A stretch of DNA of 64,000 nucleotides, taken from contig JBCAMK010000009.1 of assembly GCA_038503065.1 (NCBI GenBank), positions 1,984,001 to 2,048,000 of the forward strand, written 5' to 3'. The position numbers and the translations under genes are program-made. This DNA comes from Paragyromitra xinjiangensis (Eukaryota > Ascomycota > Pezizomycetes > Pezizales > Discinaceae). How positions within the stretch are numbered: position 1 is the stretch's first letter; each line of letters opens with the position of its first letter. Of the stretch, positions 47,397-57,789 are shown piece after piece. The notes below the pieces were generated by a model that saw only the letters and a program-made list of their open reading frames with translations, searched no databases and was not told the origin of the DNA.

Positions 47397-48416
47397 ATGC
47401 CATCGTCAAAGCCTCCAAGAAAGTTTGAAGAAGAACTACTTCGCAAGCTCCTTTCCATTCCCCCCATGCTGAGACAGGTCCCAGAGCAGCACAGTAGATT
47501 TAGGGCAGTTGCCTGGCTCATTAAATGGAAAATTGATGATGTGGTGGTGAGTTTATTTTGGTGGGTTTATGGTGTGCTTTTACGAACTAATCATGTTCCA
47601 CGTATGTCTAGTCTTGGGTGCAGGCCAGATCCCTTCGACGGACCGGTTCTAGTGGTGGAAACCCACCCCTAGGTGTTGAGGAAGGCAGGAATGATCCAGA
47701 ACTTATGTCCCTAAGCACATGGAGGTTGAGGAGGTTTCCGGTGAGCGGAAATTTCGAGATGGGGCCTGGCTCTAATATTGTTGCTATTAACCCGCATCAA
47801 CACCACGAACGCGAAGCCAGTATTGTCACCATGGACTCATCCTCTGATACCGAACTCGAGTCCGGTATAACCTTCCTTGGCTCTTCCCCTAGCTTTGGTC
47901 GCGAGGCTAGTGTTGTCACTATTGACTCTTCCTCTGGCCCTGATCGCGAGGTCAGTGTTGTCGCTATTGACCCTTCTCCTAGCCCTGATCGCGAGGCTAG
48001 CGTTGCGACTCCCGGTGGCTCCGTTGTCCCACAGGCGGCCGATAGCCTTTACTGGCAGGGATGTGAGTCCATACCAGAGCCATTATGGGAGATATTTGTA
48101 GGTTCACTCTCTCCCGGAATTTAGGATATCATGGTATTTATCTGAAATCGAGTTATTTCAGATATCTCGACTCTATAAAGGAACATCAAATTCTAAATCA
48201 AGGAACAAGTGGGGATCCCCGAACAAGGGTAAAGGATTTACACCAAATGCCCGCCATTCCCGGAAGGAGCAGCTGGCAATCTGGGAGAAAAGAGTGGATG
48301 AATTAGCCCAGACAGCCAAGCAAAGGAACAAACGAGTAAGAAGGAGGGTTTCTCAGAGAGGGCGGGTTGCAAAGATTGCTAAGAGTTTGGAAATGCCCAA
48401 CGGGTGGAAGAAATAG
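47397..48416 (+). CDS. Gene G: repeat-containing protein with basic C-terminus
   Basis: Three exons give 296 residues: 47397-47546, 47612-48097 and 48162-48416. Splice sites are GT-AG and the frame continues. The N-terminus is a compact basic helical segment (FEEELLRKLLSIPPMLRQ). The middle contains imperfect tandem repeats of about 16 residues built on REASVVTIDSSSGPD, REVSVVAIDPSPSPD and REASVAT, encoded by a near-48-base DNA repeat (about 47808-48010). The last 40 residues are highly basic (KQRNKRVRRRVSQRGRVAKI), suggesting nuclear or nucleic-acid binding. It sits 499 bases upstream of an HNH-type gene on the same strand. I do not recognise the family; the Ser/Asp repeats are probably disordered. 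Confidence 0.65.
47808..48010. repeat. Degenerate ~48-bp coding repeat
   Basis: CGCGAGGCTAGTGTTGTC with ATTGACTCTTCCTC and variants recur three to four times at close to 48-base spacing, producing the repeated REASVVTID peptide of gene G. Confidence 0.7.
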
Positions 48417-48914
48417 CGGTTGAAAGCGGTTGTACCAAGACTGTTATGTGTTTCTCTTATGTTCTCGGTGAGAATGCGAATATATATTAGTTGGCTTAAC
48501 TTCTAGCTTTGGATAGGCTTGTGAAAAGGAGAGGTATTGTTTCTGATTTGGGGGGATGATACCGTCTCCATGTTTTTTTTAGCTTTGTACTACGAGTGTA
48601 GGGATCTGGCTTATCTGATTGGGTAAGAACTAGCAAATCAATACGAGATCTCTTGCTTCCAAATGTGCCAGGCGCTTGTAGCTGCCTCCTGCTCGATTGG
48701 CTTCTCGCTAAAGGTAGTAATCTGGTACTACCGTTGATGAGTATTGAGGATGTAAGCCTTTTTGCTCTGCCGGTGTTACTGAAAATTAAATATCAGCCCT
48801 TTACACCCACCCAACAAAATCCCCATCTTTCTTTTCTGCTCCCTCACAACTTGCGTCTAAGCTCACCACCCGAACACAACACCCACTACACTCTGTTCAG
48901 AGCCATATACTACC
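48417..48914. other. Intergenic with MITE family 1 end fragment
   Basis: TACTACGAGTGTAGGGAT at 48588 is a lone end of MITE family 1. The stretch 48803-48914 is a C/T/A-rich leader before the next ATG. Confidence 0.45.
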
Positions 48915-50375
48915 ATGTCTATGGCATCATGGCTTTCGGACCCTTATCGAGTTGCATCTCGTAACGTTACCGTTGAATTGTTCCCTCTTACCCGCTTCCG
49001 GGCCGCAGCAAACACATTCCGATCATCCTCTCGTATGAATCCCACCACAACTGGATTCTGGCAACATGAGGGATACGGTCTTACCTACAAGCAGCTCTTC
49101 GAGGAGTTGTCTTTAGCCTTTCGGTATCTTGACTTTGAACCAGCTGATGGCCCTGCAACGGTCCGCGCACGACAAATTGCTCTTGTATGCTTGGAACAAT
49201 CGCCACAGCCCGCCCATTTTGTTCGGATGTGGGACGAAAACGATGAGTTTATACCTCCAGGCAACTATTGTATTCTCTTGCATGACCACGACGCTCATCT
49301 CGGCACACCATGCGCATTTCCCAGTGACATATTGGCACGACCTGAATGCTGCAAACCGCTTGAGTTAGAGTTGTCGGATAGAGCCACAATTATCCCTCCT
49401 CAGACATCCACCATTCACCAATTCATAGAACGATCCCCCGCCGGGGCACCTTGCCTTATCGAGACCGTTCACAAATACGAATCTTCTATAGCCTTTTGGG
49501 ATCGCTTTGGAAACGTTAACGCATGGGCACAGCCAACCGATCCAGGAGTGTTTGTTGGACTTAATCCTGCGGTAGCATTTTGTGCTATGGTTGCCCACCG
49601 GGATCGTGTCTGTTGTCTCACCGGCCAAACACAAAGAGACGGATGTACTATAGAGGCCTGTCACATTATACCCACTACAACTACTGGTGTTTGGAACGAG
49701 AAATTGGAGCTTGCTGTATGGGCCTCTCGATATGTAGGATTCAAAAGCTTTCCGGAGCCCAAGAAGGATCAATTGAGTATCAACTCCCCGGAGAACGGCT
49801 TTTATTGTGGGGCTGATTTACACGACTTGTTTGACAATTTTTTCTGGAGTGTTGAGCCTGAAACACAGAGGATCCGTGTTTTTGTAGACCTTCCCGAACT
49901 AAAGCCTTTTCATGGGCAACCGATTGAACGTTTTATGCCACTTCCTATGCAGCTCCAATCCTCCGAAGGTCAAGCCAAATTCTTCTGGGGCCCAACTACA
50001 GATTCAACGCGGGGCTTCTTATCTAATAACTTCTTGGCTGGTCGTCCACCTTCACTAGTATGGGAATGGCATTACACTCAATGTGTCTTGCGTTGCCTAC
50101 GGGCCAGTAATCGAATTATCACCCCTCTACCTGACCTTGATCAGGATCTACTACTAGCATATCCCTCCAGAGCACCGTCGCCAAGCGAAGTATACTGGTC
50201 ACAACCATTGCCGCATCAATTAAAGTATGCCCTTCCTACAATACCGGTATTTCGGGGGTTATCAGAGGAGAAATCCAAAAAATTGGTGGAGGAATTTGTG
50301 CAGGCAGCACTTGTAGGCAGCGGTCATATCTTGCTTGAAGTATCTAGTGGTATGAAGAAGCGGAAGCGAGAATAA
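48915..50375 (+). CDS. HNH endonuclease-domain protein H
   Basis: A single exon of 486 residues starts at ATG 48915 (context ACCATGTCT). Residues about 218-320 form an HNH-type domain: HRDRVCCLTG (228-237), CTIEACHIIP (H250), a Trp-rich loop, SPENGFYCGADLHDLFD (N294, H303), then FFWSVEPE. The His-Asn-His set is complete and the CxxTG opening is typical of fungal members. The N-terminal ~200 residues (DAHLGTPCAFP, a Trp/Asp segment) and the ~160 after the domain (with VWEWHYTQCVLRCLR) match no domain I can name. The protein ends in GMKKRKRE, a likely nuclear localisation signal. It differs from F outside the HNH core, so the two are separate subfamilies and not a recent duplication. Confidence 0.85.
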   Translation: MSMASWLSDPYRVASRNVTVELFPLTRFRAAANTFRSSSRMNPTTTGFWQHEGYGLTYKQLFEELSLAFRYLDFEPADGPATVRARQIALVCLEQSPQPAHFVRMWDENDEFIPPGNYCILLHDHDAHLGTPCAFPSDILARPECCKPLELELSDRATIIPPQTSTIHQFIERSPAGAPCLIETVHKYESSIAFWDRFGNVNAWAQPTDPGVFVGLNPAVAFCAMVAHRDRVCCLTGQTQRDGCTIEACHIIPTTTTGVWNEKLELAVWASRYVGFKSFPEPKKDQLSINSPENGFYCGADLHDLFDNFFWSVEPETQRIRVFVDLPELKPFHGQPIERFMPLPMQLQSSEGQAKFFWGPTTDSTRGFLSNNFLAGRPPSLVWEWHYTQCVLRCLRASNRIITPLPDLDQDLLLAYPSRAPSPSEVYWSQPLPHQLKYALPTIPVFRGLSEEKSKKLVEEFVQAALVGSGHILLEVSSGMKKRKRE

Positions 50376-50612
50376 GGGGAGAGGAAACATGTGTCATAGT
50401 ACTGGAGCGGATGTTGTGGGGTGGGGTGACCAACGTTAGTATGCAACCCATGGTTTTTTGTATTTTCTATATGAACTCGTCTCTAGAAGCCTATTACCAA
50501 CTCAATCATTTATCCTTATTCTCTTTTTGGATAGAGACCTTGCTGTTGTTGCTATATGGGCTTTTTGGGGTAGTAACAGGGGTAGTTTAACCCGACCCCA
50601 TGATGATCACTG

Positions 50613-50989
50613 CCAGTGTTCGCAACAGGGCAGTCCGGTTCTGACCCTAGGACCAAACGGTCTACAGCTTGTAGTCCGTCCCGGCTGGAGCTCCTAGACG
50701 GACTAGGACTACAGAGTAAGGACCGCCAACCACTGTCTACCCCATAGGGCCCTGTCAGTGCTCCTTAGCAGCCTTGGCATATGTTTATCGGCCCCAAATC
50801 TTCGGATATCATCGGTGTCCATTGGTATCCGTGAGATACTATTAATAGAGTCTAGGCAATGGCTGCGGGGCCCTATAGCCCCACGGTCATCTGCAGTCCT
50901 ATAGACTTTTAACCCTGGACGGACATATACCATAGTCCGGTCCGGCCTAGCTTTCTGTAGTCCGTCCGTGGGGCCCGTTGCAAACACTG
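50613..50989. mobile_element. hAT-like MITE, 377 bp
   Basis: The left end CAGTGTTCGCAACAGGGC and the right end GGGCCCGTTGCAAACACTG are inverted repeats of the CAGTGTTxGCAA type seen in hAT transposons. Inside are inverted AGTCCGTCC motifs. No eight-base target duplication is evident (GATCACTG against TTACCGTT), so it may be rearranged or old. Confidence 0.6.
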
Positions 50990-51065
50990 TTACCGTTACT
51001 GTTACTGTAAGCCTACAAGTCAGACTTTTTTTGCTGGAGGAGTATACATGTGGTTATTGCAGAAC

Positions 51066-51165
51066 GATGTGGTCTCTCTGCGCACATCTCATCATGGCTG
51101 CAGCACTTTTTGGAATGTTCTATAAAAAGCTGGATGCTGTGGCCCGTTGTGGGTCTGGGAACGTG
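51066..51165. repeat. Dispersed repeat shared with 57003-57210
   Basis: TCTCTGCGCACATCTCATCA, GCACTTTTTGGAATGTTC and CGTTGTGGGTCTGGGA resemble blocks in the same order at 57010-57065 and 57193-57210. It may be an LTR fragment. Confidence 0.45.
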
Positions 51166-51170
51166 CGCAC

Positions 51171-51407
51171 TATCCCTTATGCTGGTAATGCTGCCAACTT
51201 TCGTGGGGCCAAATAACAACCAGAATTTGGGGCTGTGCAATGATTAATGTTGTTAGGCTCCCAAAACTACAATATGAATTTCTGAGAAATACATAGGTAG
51301 TCCTAGGAACTAGGCGAAGAATGATACCTGCCCTAGCTAGGCCACCCCCTTCTGCTCCGAAACCTCGGATAAATGTTGGCAGCATCGGAGTACCAGCATA
51401 AGGGATA
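51171..51407. mobile_element. MITE-like element, 237 bp
   Basis: Begins TATCCCTTATGCTGGTAATG CTGCCAACTTT and ends AATGTTGGCAGCATCGGAGT ACCAGCATAAGGGATA. The inverted repeats of about 35 bases have one small insertion, and the element is bounded by TA. Confidence 0.75.
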
Positions 51408-51419
51408 CGTCGTGGTGGG

Positions 51420-51625
51420 GTAGGAAGCGATGGGTAGTCACGTGCACGGAAGGGTTAGGGGTATTCATAGCGGAGGATTTTGTATATTCTTGGCGATCTG
51501 TTGCTTTTCAGCATTGTCTGTCGAGCCTTATCTATTCTCATTTCTTTCCTATCTACTCCGAGTCTATCCATCTATCTGTATTGTATTCCTCGGCGGCGGG
51601 CGTTTTGCCTTGCCTAATTCGTTAG
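51420..51625. repeat. Dispersed LTR-like repeat, copy 1
   Basis: GGAAGCGATGGGTAGTCACG, TCTGTCGAGCCTTATCTAT, CATCTATCTGTATTGTATTC and GGCGGCGGGCGTTTTGCCTT recur in the same order and orientation at 54395-54615. Confidence 0.65.
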
Positions 51626-51851
51626 AATATATCTGGGATCACCGGGGCATATGGTGTAGGCAAAAACGTGGAAACTTGGTATCTACATTACCTAACGCCA
51701 CCTTCAATTTAGTCTAGCATAGCGTGGTTTAAATAGGCCCTTTGCATAAAAGACTTCAGCCCTAGCTTTCAACTAATAAAGAGTGATCCGCACCAATCAA
51801 ATTCTTAAAAATTTGAGCTAGATCCGCCTGCACAAAGCGGCCAATGTTGAA

Positions 51852-52110
51852 TATGGTGCGAGAAGGCGTAGAAGGTGAGCTGAGCAACCTGGTTCACACC
51901 CTTGGGCTCATTTGGCCAATCGAAATCTTGAAAACAGTAGTTGAGGCTTTTGATGGCTGATTCAATCGACGTAAAGGGATGATCTGTGCCACAAGAATTG
52001 TAGTTTTCCTACCGATGGCGCTTTTTGACTTTGACTTTACTAACGAATTTTTTTTGAAGAGGGTGTGAACTAGGTTGCCCAGCTCACCCTCTACGCCTTC
52101 TCGTACCATA
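51852..52110. mobile_element. MITE-like element, 259 bp
   Basis: TATGGTGCGAGAAGGCGTAG AAGGTGAGCTGAGCAACCTG GTTCACACCC is complementary to GGGTGTGAACTAGGTTGCCC AGCTCACCCT CTACGCCTTC TCGTACCATA. The inverted repeats are about 50 bases and TA-bounded. Confidence 0.85.
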
Positions 52111-52265
52111 GCCGATCGTAGAGTCTTGCTCACCCAATAGGACGTGTGTTATTAGATCCCTAACTGCATCACAATTATCACGGGTAGAGTACAGAGGGTG
52201 GGACGCCGTTATCCGTTTTGTGAGGTCAACATACTTACACCCAAATAATATGAGATCTGTACTAC

Positions 52266-52496
52266 TACCGCATTAACTGGCCGTATACGACCACACACTA
52301 GTACGTGGGATTAAGTTTGGGGCTGAGGTAAAACTGTTTCTCAGTGGTTTTTTTCGCCTTTCGAAGGACTTTTTACCTCAAAAGGGTTACTTTTTGCCAT
52401 AAACAGCTGCAGCCCTCAAAAGCCTCTATCATAAGACCCGCCACTTCTTATTCCAACGTCTTAGCGCGTGGTCGTATACGGCCAGTTATTGCGGTA
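52266..52496. mobile_element. MITE-like element, 231 bp
   Basis: TACCGCATTAACTGGCCGTA TACGACCACAC pairs with GTGGTCGTATACGGCCAGTT ATTGCGGTA at the other end. Confidence 0.8.
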
Positions 52497-52550
52497 TCTC
52501 CGAGTCTGCCCCCTAGCACATATACTGGGCGTGCATAGCAAACAAGGACG

Positions 52551-52790
52551 TACTCGGGTCAAGCATATGGAGATGAAACAGGTCTCACAATCTTTCTATA
52601 ATGACCTCACAGAGCGGGAAATTCCGATGTTCCATCTCCACGAGTACAAGGAGCTGGGTAGTACCCGAAATACTGACTGGGGGTAAATATATGCATGACG
52701 TAGTGTGAAGCGCCCGGTTTGCTTCTGATACGACCTTGAGAGGTGGCCCGTGTCCGCCAACTGACCAGGCGCACCATTAGGCTGGGCCGG
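52551..52790. repeat. Small inverted repeat and MITE family 3 end
   Basis: TACTCGGGTC..ATGGAGATGAAACA at 52551 pairs loosely with TGTTCCATCTCCACGAGTA near 52629-52647 and resembles sequence at 33271. The end of MITE family 3 (GAGGTGGCCCGTGTCCGCCA) follows at 52738-52790. Confidence 0.5.
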
Positions 52791-53930
52791 GATAAAACTA
52801 CTTGGGCGATGAGTCTTGCACGGCAGACTGCTTGCTCCCGCAAATCTGCTGGATCGATCATGTGTATGGGTTAACGTTGGGTTGGGCCGCGCGCTATGAC
52901 CACTAAAGTTATTCAATTTAAGGCCACCCACTTGACAAAACCGGTAAGTTCAAGTTTTTCCCGGTCCAGGCCCCTAGACTCGAGTAGTTGCATGCCGAGT
53001 GATACCATATGTATGAAAGACATGACCTCGTGCACTGGCAACTAATTGGCATCTGACAGACAGGGGTTTTGAGTCTAATGGTGTTCGCCAATAGCTAGTG
53101 GCCAGGAGCCTACAGTACGCAGCAAGCTGCACAGTGGGGCTGGGCACGAGACTACCAGGAGTGTAATGGGAAAAGATTTAAAAGCGAATCCATATCCCAT
53201 CTGCTACAACAGAAAACTTCAAGTTGAACCAACGCATGTTTTATGCTCTATCCTAGTTGAGCCAAAGGTATATTGGTATTTATTCTAAGTAAGTCTAGAA
53301 ATTACCCTGGCTAATTGCCTTTTGATCTGCAATACTTACTAGTTCTCACAGATAGTCTTCAAAAAGAGCAACTTGGTACAATAGCCTCTATCCCATCACT
53401 CTTGTTTAGAACCTTCTAACTTTGGGACCTGGCTACAGTTGTATTCCCCTCCCCCCCAGCGAGCGCCAGCACCTCGATTACGAGTCAGGAGATAGCGCCA
53501 AACTTGAAGCTATTTTGCTGCCCATCCACCCACATGCACTTGGCCAGTATAAATATGAGAGACTCCGGTCTTCGATTCCTCTATCTAAGACTTTTCGCGG
53601 AACGACACAAAGGCATCTTGAGGTTATGCATGAGATGAAGGTCGGGGTCTCGATTAGCTTGATTCTGTGGTTTCTGCACTATGTCCCTACTGTGAATGTG
53701 GGACCTGAGGTTTTTATTTAGCTTGGCTCAGGGTTGCCCATGTTTTTAGTGGATTGAGGAAAACGCAACCATCATACTCGCCCGAAAGCTGAGTATGCTG
53801 ATAAGTAATGCTAAGAAGGATTGAGATGACTCATGAGATGACAAAGACCTTTTTGTGCGGTTATGAATTACATTTATGTTAATAAGCACGATTCAACGAT
53901 TTCTCCCATTTTCTTTTCTATATAGCTATG
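52791..53930. other. Intergenic; one dispersed repeat
   Basis: Contains the GGGCACGAGACTA repeat at about 53109-53154. Short frames near 53422-53721 have no recognised domain. Confidence 0.4.
53109..53154. repeat. Dispersed ~45-bp repeat ending GGGCACGAGACTA
   Basis: CCTACAGTACGCAGCAAGCT, GGGGCTGGGCACGAGACTA. Related copies are seen at 24846-24892, 54220-54256, 58237-58288 and, inverted, 61088-61143, with lone GGGCACGAGACTA near 32331. Confidence 0.65.
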
Positions 53931-54169
53931 TACTTTGAGTGTGGGGATAAGTCTGCCGACAGGTGGCGGTGCACTTGCCAGAGAGACTCGAGCTCGCCCA
54001 ATTAGTTAATCGGTTTTATCAAATAAACTAGGTTAATATCTTTTTATATAGTATTCTCTTCATTATGCATTTTATCAGACCTCTCAAGGTGTTGAGAAAG
54101 GGGAAAAAAACCAACATCTTCTGCCCGCACCGCTACCTGTCGCCAGACTTACCCCCTACACCCGAGTAC
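53931..54169. mobile_element. MITE family 1, copy c
   Basis: Begins TACTTTGAGTGTGGGGATAA GTCTGCCGACAGGTGGCGGT and ends ACCGCTACCTGTCGCCAGAC TTACCCCCTACACCCGAGTA. 239 bases. The interior is in the opposite orientation relative to copies a and b (GAGACTCGAGCTCGCCC lies near the left end). Confidence 0.85.
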
Positions 54170-55903
54170 ATGAAAGGTGATGAAAGCGGCTTAACCGATT
54201 TTGGTCGTTCCCATCTCCTACTGCCTATAGCTGCGTAGTACGGGTGGGGCACAAGACTAGAAAGTTCCTATCTATCTGTATCGTATTGTTTGGTGGCGGG
54301 CGCCTTTGCTTTACCTATTAAAATATATCCTTCCTATTCGCCCTACTCGCTCTATCCTGTGCCTCCATATATCTGCTGTGGTGGAGTGCGCAGGAGATGG
54401 GAGGAAGCGATGGGTAGTCACGTGCGCGGTCACGTGCGCGAGGGTTGAGTGTATGTGCGGCGGAGGGTTTCGTACATGTATTCTTTGCGGGCTGTTGTTC
54501 TTCAGCATTGCCTGTCGAGCCTTATCTATGATCCTCTATCCTTTCCTATCTATCTGTATCGTATTCCTTTGCGGCGGGCACTTTGCCTTTGCCATCCGCC
54601 CAAATATATTCACTTTATTCCGTGCATATATGTGCCTCGCTATAGGACTCAGAAGCCTGTGTCAACGCAGTTTTTCCTCACAGCGCAGAGGTAGCGAATA
54701 TTAAATCTCTGCATCAAACTGGCAGAGCGCCCCACACGCCCGCCCACACCGCATATAGAGTATGTGTCTCACTATGGGACATATATGCATAGATGTTTGC
54801 GTCGATGAAGGCTCCTCTTCACGGTGCGAAGGCAGCAAATATTAGATCTCTGTGTCGCACTTCGCCCACACCGTTTAGAAACTTAATCAAGTCTCGACCT
54901 CTACTTCCAACAGGTTATGAGCCCGGCTTTGCGCCGCTGAATTATTTGTTGTCTTTCTAGATACCTCTACCAGAACCGCATGAGCTTCATCTTGAGCCTC
55001 AACGTCAGGTCTTGCTGCTTGCCTCCGAAATTAATCGCGGTATAGGTGCAGCAACGTGAGTAGGTGGAGGTGGGTGCGTAGAGGTGGAAAAACATTAAGC
55101 CGTACATCCAGATGCTTCTAGGCTTTTGCTAATGTGCCGAACTACTAGTACTGGTAACCCAGTTTTTTAAATTGTACAGCCCCCCCCGGGCCCTCCCGCT
55201 GGAGGTAGTTTTGTGCCCAGCTTGAGAGCTCAGGATTCAAGGGTTGGAGAATTTTCACGCACTAGTATGCGTTTTCTATCTATAAATTCGGGCTTGTACC
55301 GCAGTTAGGTGTCAATCAATAAAGTCTCGATCTCTACTTCCGGCAGCCTCGAGTGTGGTTTGCACCTAGCACTAGTTGAAAGGGGGAGGAGGAAAGAATG
55401 AGGTGAGGCGTGCAAGGAACTCTAAAAGTAAGAGCTGAGGACCCTTACAGCTGAGTAGGGGAAACTTGGGCAAAAAGTGGTTATTGGGGCGGCAGCATAA
55501 TAGGGCCCAACTCTCGCAAATCCGTTCTTGAAAAAATTTTGGTAAGTTTAGGCACCCCACCAGCTGCAGCCTTATATGTACATACCCAAACTAGGTTTCC
55601 GATTGTTCTATTAATCTTCTTGTCCCCCGAAATGCACTATCTTTTCCATTTATCAAAGGTGCCATACATAACAGTTATTCGTCTGTGTGCATGCACGTAG
55701 TTATCCGGTTCGAGTTTTCGCGATAAAAAAGTCGTCGGCAACAGACACTGGCGGATGAGCTTTAGGTATATAAGTAGCCAATCATCCGCTTTATCTTCTA
55801 TAGATCTAGCAAGTTCCAAGCAAAGTATTACAACCTCCCACCCTTAAAGATCCACTGCACTAAGCCTACTCCACCAAATTCTTTCAAGTTCATCATCGAA
55901 ACA
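54170..55903. other. LTR-type debris, no gene
   Basis: 54395-54615 repeats the segment at 51420. AATCAAGTCTCGACCTCTAC TTCC at about 54891 is matched by AATAAAGTCTCGATCTCTAC TTCC near 55318. After the first comes GGTTATGAGCCCGGC, a possible primer-binding-site-like sequence. A TATCTATAAAT box precedes the second. These look like remains of two LTR edges with no coding region left. Confidence 0.4.
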
Positions 55904-56342
55904 ATGGCAGAGTCTGAGAGACCAATTATTACCCCGATGAGTCTCACAGCCAAAAAGTTAACTAGGGTGTTTGCCTATGTGAACCGCAAAGAAACTAGAA
56001 AGATCATAATGAACAACGTGTAGGTAGCCATTAACCCCCAACTAAGGAGGCAAAGATTAACACACTATCTATAGCCAATATAACTTCGCAGTGATTGACA
56101 TCAATAATCGAAGGAGAGTTTTATTGTCCGAAAGCAACGACCCTCTATATGGTTTCCTCACGCCTATCCACCTTGAACATGGGGTTGCTCACCCCCTTGC
56201 TCCAAGATTTTTTCGCCACAGTGAATACCTCACAGGAGATCAATGGCATACCATTGGAGCGTTTTATGAATTGGGCTGGCCTAGCTACTACACAGAGGAT
56301 GAATGCAAAAAGTCCTACCGTAGAATTTTTGGGTGGAATTGA
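55904..56342 (+). CDS. Gene I: 127-residue orphan, WHxxGAF family
   Basis: Two exons, 55904-56019 and 56075-56342, are joined by a 55-base GT-AG intron (donor GTAGGT, acceptor CTATAG). The reading starts MAESERPIITPMSLTAKKLT and ends RRIFGWN. The core pairs with gene C: RRRVLLS against RRLMLS, then LYGF against LFWF, then DQWHTIGAF against NGWHSVGAF. It lacks the C-terminal half of gene C, so it is either a shorter member or a truncated duplicate, though the frame is intact to its own stop. The N-terminal helix is basic. No catalytic motif is recognised. It stands alone between LTR debris and a MITE. Confidence 0.6.
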
Positions 56343-57310
56343 ATGGTATCTGCCCTATCCTGTTGCTATGAATGAATGAATGACACTTGCGAAAGGGATG
56401 TCTTTGCGCATGTGCCTCATACAAAGCTTCAAGTACTGGTGCAACTTTGCGTACAGTAACCGGACTTATTAAATTTCGTCAACATTATTCACATATCGTT
56501 ATTGGATTTTACTAATTAGATATGAGTATCTAGGTGCTTGCCCCTCAACATACGCATTTGATAGGGGGATCCGTGGGGGATCCGGATTCATGATCAGATG
56601 GCTTTATATCGAATAAAATTTCTGTTTTATTACTCTAGTGGTTGATTTATCTAACTAGTCTATCACTCGCTCGGGCCAGAATCAAAACTTTCATTAGTGA
56701 GAAAGAAAAGTCGTGCCCACCGGGTGCATATTCTGCCCCACCACCTAGTGTGTCTAGGTGACGTCTGCTATCTGTTGCGTTTCCCGGACAATAGCGCATG
56801 TAGACTTAAATCTCGACCAATCATTTTTGTGTGTGGAACGCCTCTGTCTTACTATAGCCTCGCTAAAATTAGCCTCTCCCTCCTACCAAAACTTTTTACA
56901 TTTGATATCTTCACTACCAATTGTTCTTGAAGATTTTCTTATTCAAATAATGCTCTCAATTTGACCTTTTGCATCAATTTGCCCCTAAGGGGGAAATATG
57001 ATATGGGCTCTCCCTGCGTATATCTTATCATGCCCACAGCACCTTTTAGAACGTTCCGTTTAAATTTTGCACTTTCTACAGCTAGAGTTGGAGTTTCGTT
57101 CCGCCACAATCACTGCTTGTCCTGCCCTATAAAAAGCTAATGAGCTTTGATACTATGAACCTAGACTATTTAGCTTTTCTTGAGATTTCGCTCGTTGTGG
57201 GTGTTGGAATATCGGCCCACGGAAGGTGGCTAAGTCTAAGGTTGCACACGCTATAACCCAGGCACTTAGTAAAACTCCGGTCAAAATTCCCCAAGTTAAA
57301 GCCCTGGCTG
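56343..57310. other. Intergenic, nothing convincing
   Basis: Includes the partner of the 51066 repeat (57003-57210). No gene or inverted repeat supported. Confidence 0.4.
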
Positions 57311-57428
57311 CTAGTCTTGAAGTTGTCGTTCGTTCGCTCTGAATAGAGGGTTTTGGTTGAGCTGGAGGAACCAGTTATTCAATGGCGAATAAATTGACTG
57401 GTCACGTGACAAGTCAGGCTGCGAGACT
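57311..57428. repeat. Dispersed repeat, partner at 62157-62276
   Basis: CTAGTCTTG..CGTTCGTTCGCTCT, GACTGGTCACGTGACAAGTC AGGCTGCGAGAC is found reverse-complemented at 62157-62276. The ~118-base units are clearly related but diverged. Confidence 0.7.
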
Positions 57429-57549
57429 GCAAGCGCTCAGCGATTTTCGGAAAATCCCAATTTCACCTAGTTACCCTGACCAGTCAACCGGTTGCTGCTG
57501 AAGCAACGTCCAGTAGGCAACAACAACCCCAATCCATCCTCTATTTCGG

Positions 57550-57789
57550 TACTTCGGGGATGGGGATAAGTCTGTCGGCAGGTGGCAATGCAGTCATTTG
57601 TTTGGGGGATTCGAGGTTGCCCAAGTTTTTCGGTTCTATCAACTAAACTAGGTCAATGTTTTGTATATGGTGTTCCCCATTCACTACGCATTTTATCGGG
57701 TTTCTCAAGGTGTTGGGGAAGGGGAAGAAAAATCAAAATCTTCTGCCTGCACCGCCACCTAGTGATAGACTTACCCCACACCCATAGTA
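57550..57789. mobile_element. MITE family 1, copy d
   Basis: Ends are TACTTCGGGGATGGGGATAA GTCTGTCGGCAGGTGGCAAT and the complementary CCGCCACCTAGTGATAGACT TACCCCACACCCATAGTA. 240 bases, with CGGGTTTCTCAAGGTGTTGG and AACTAAACTAGGTCAATG inside. Confidence 0.85.
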
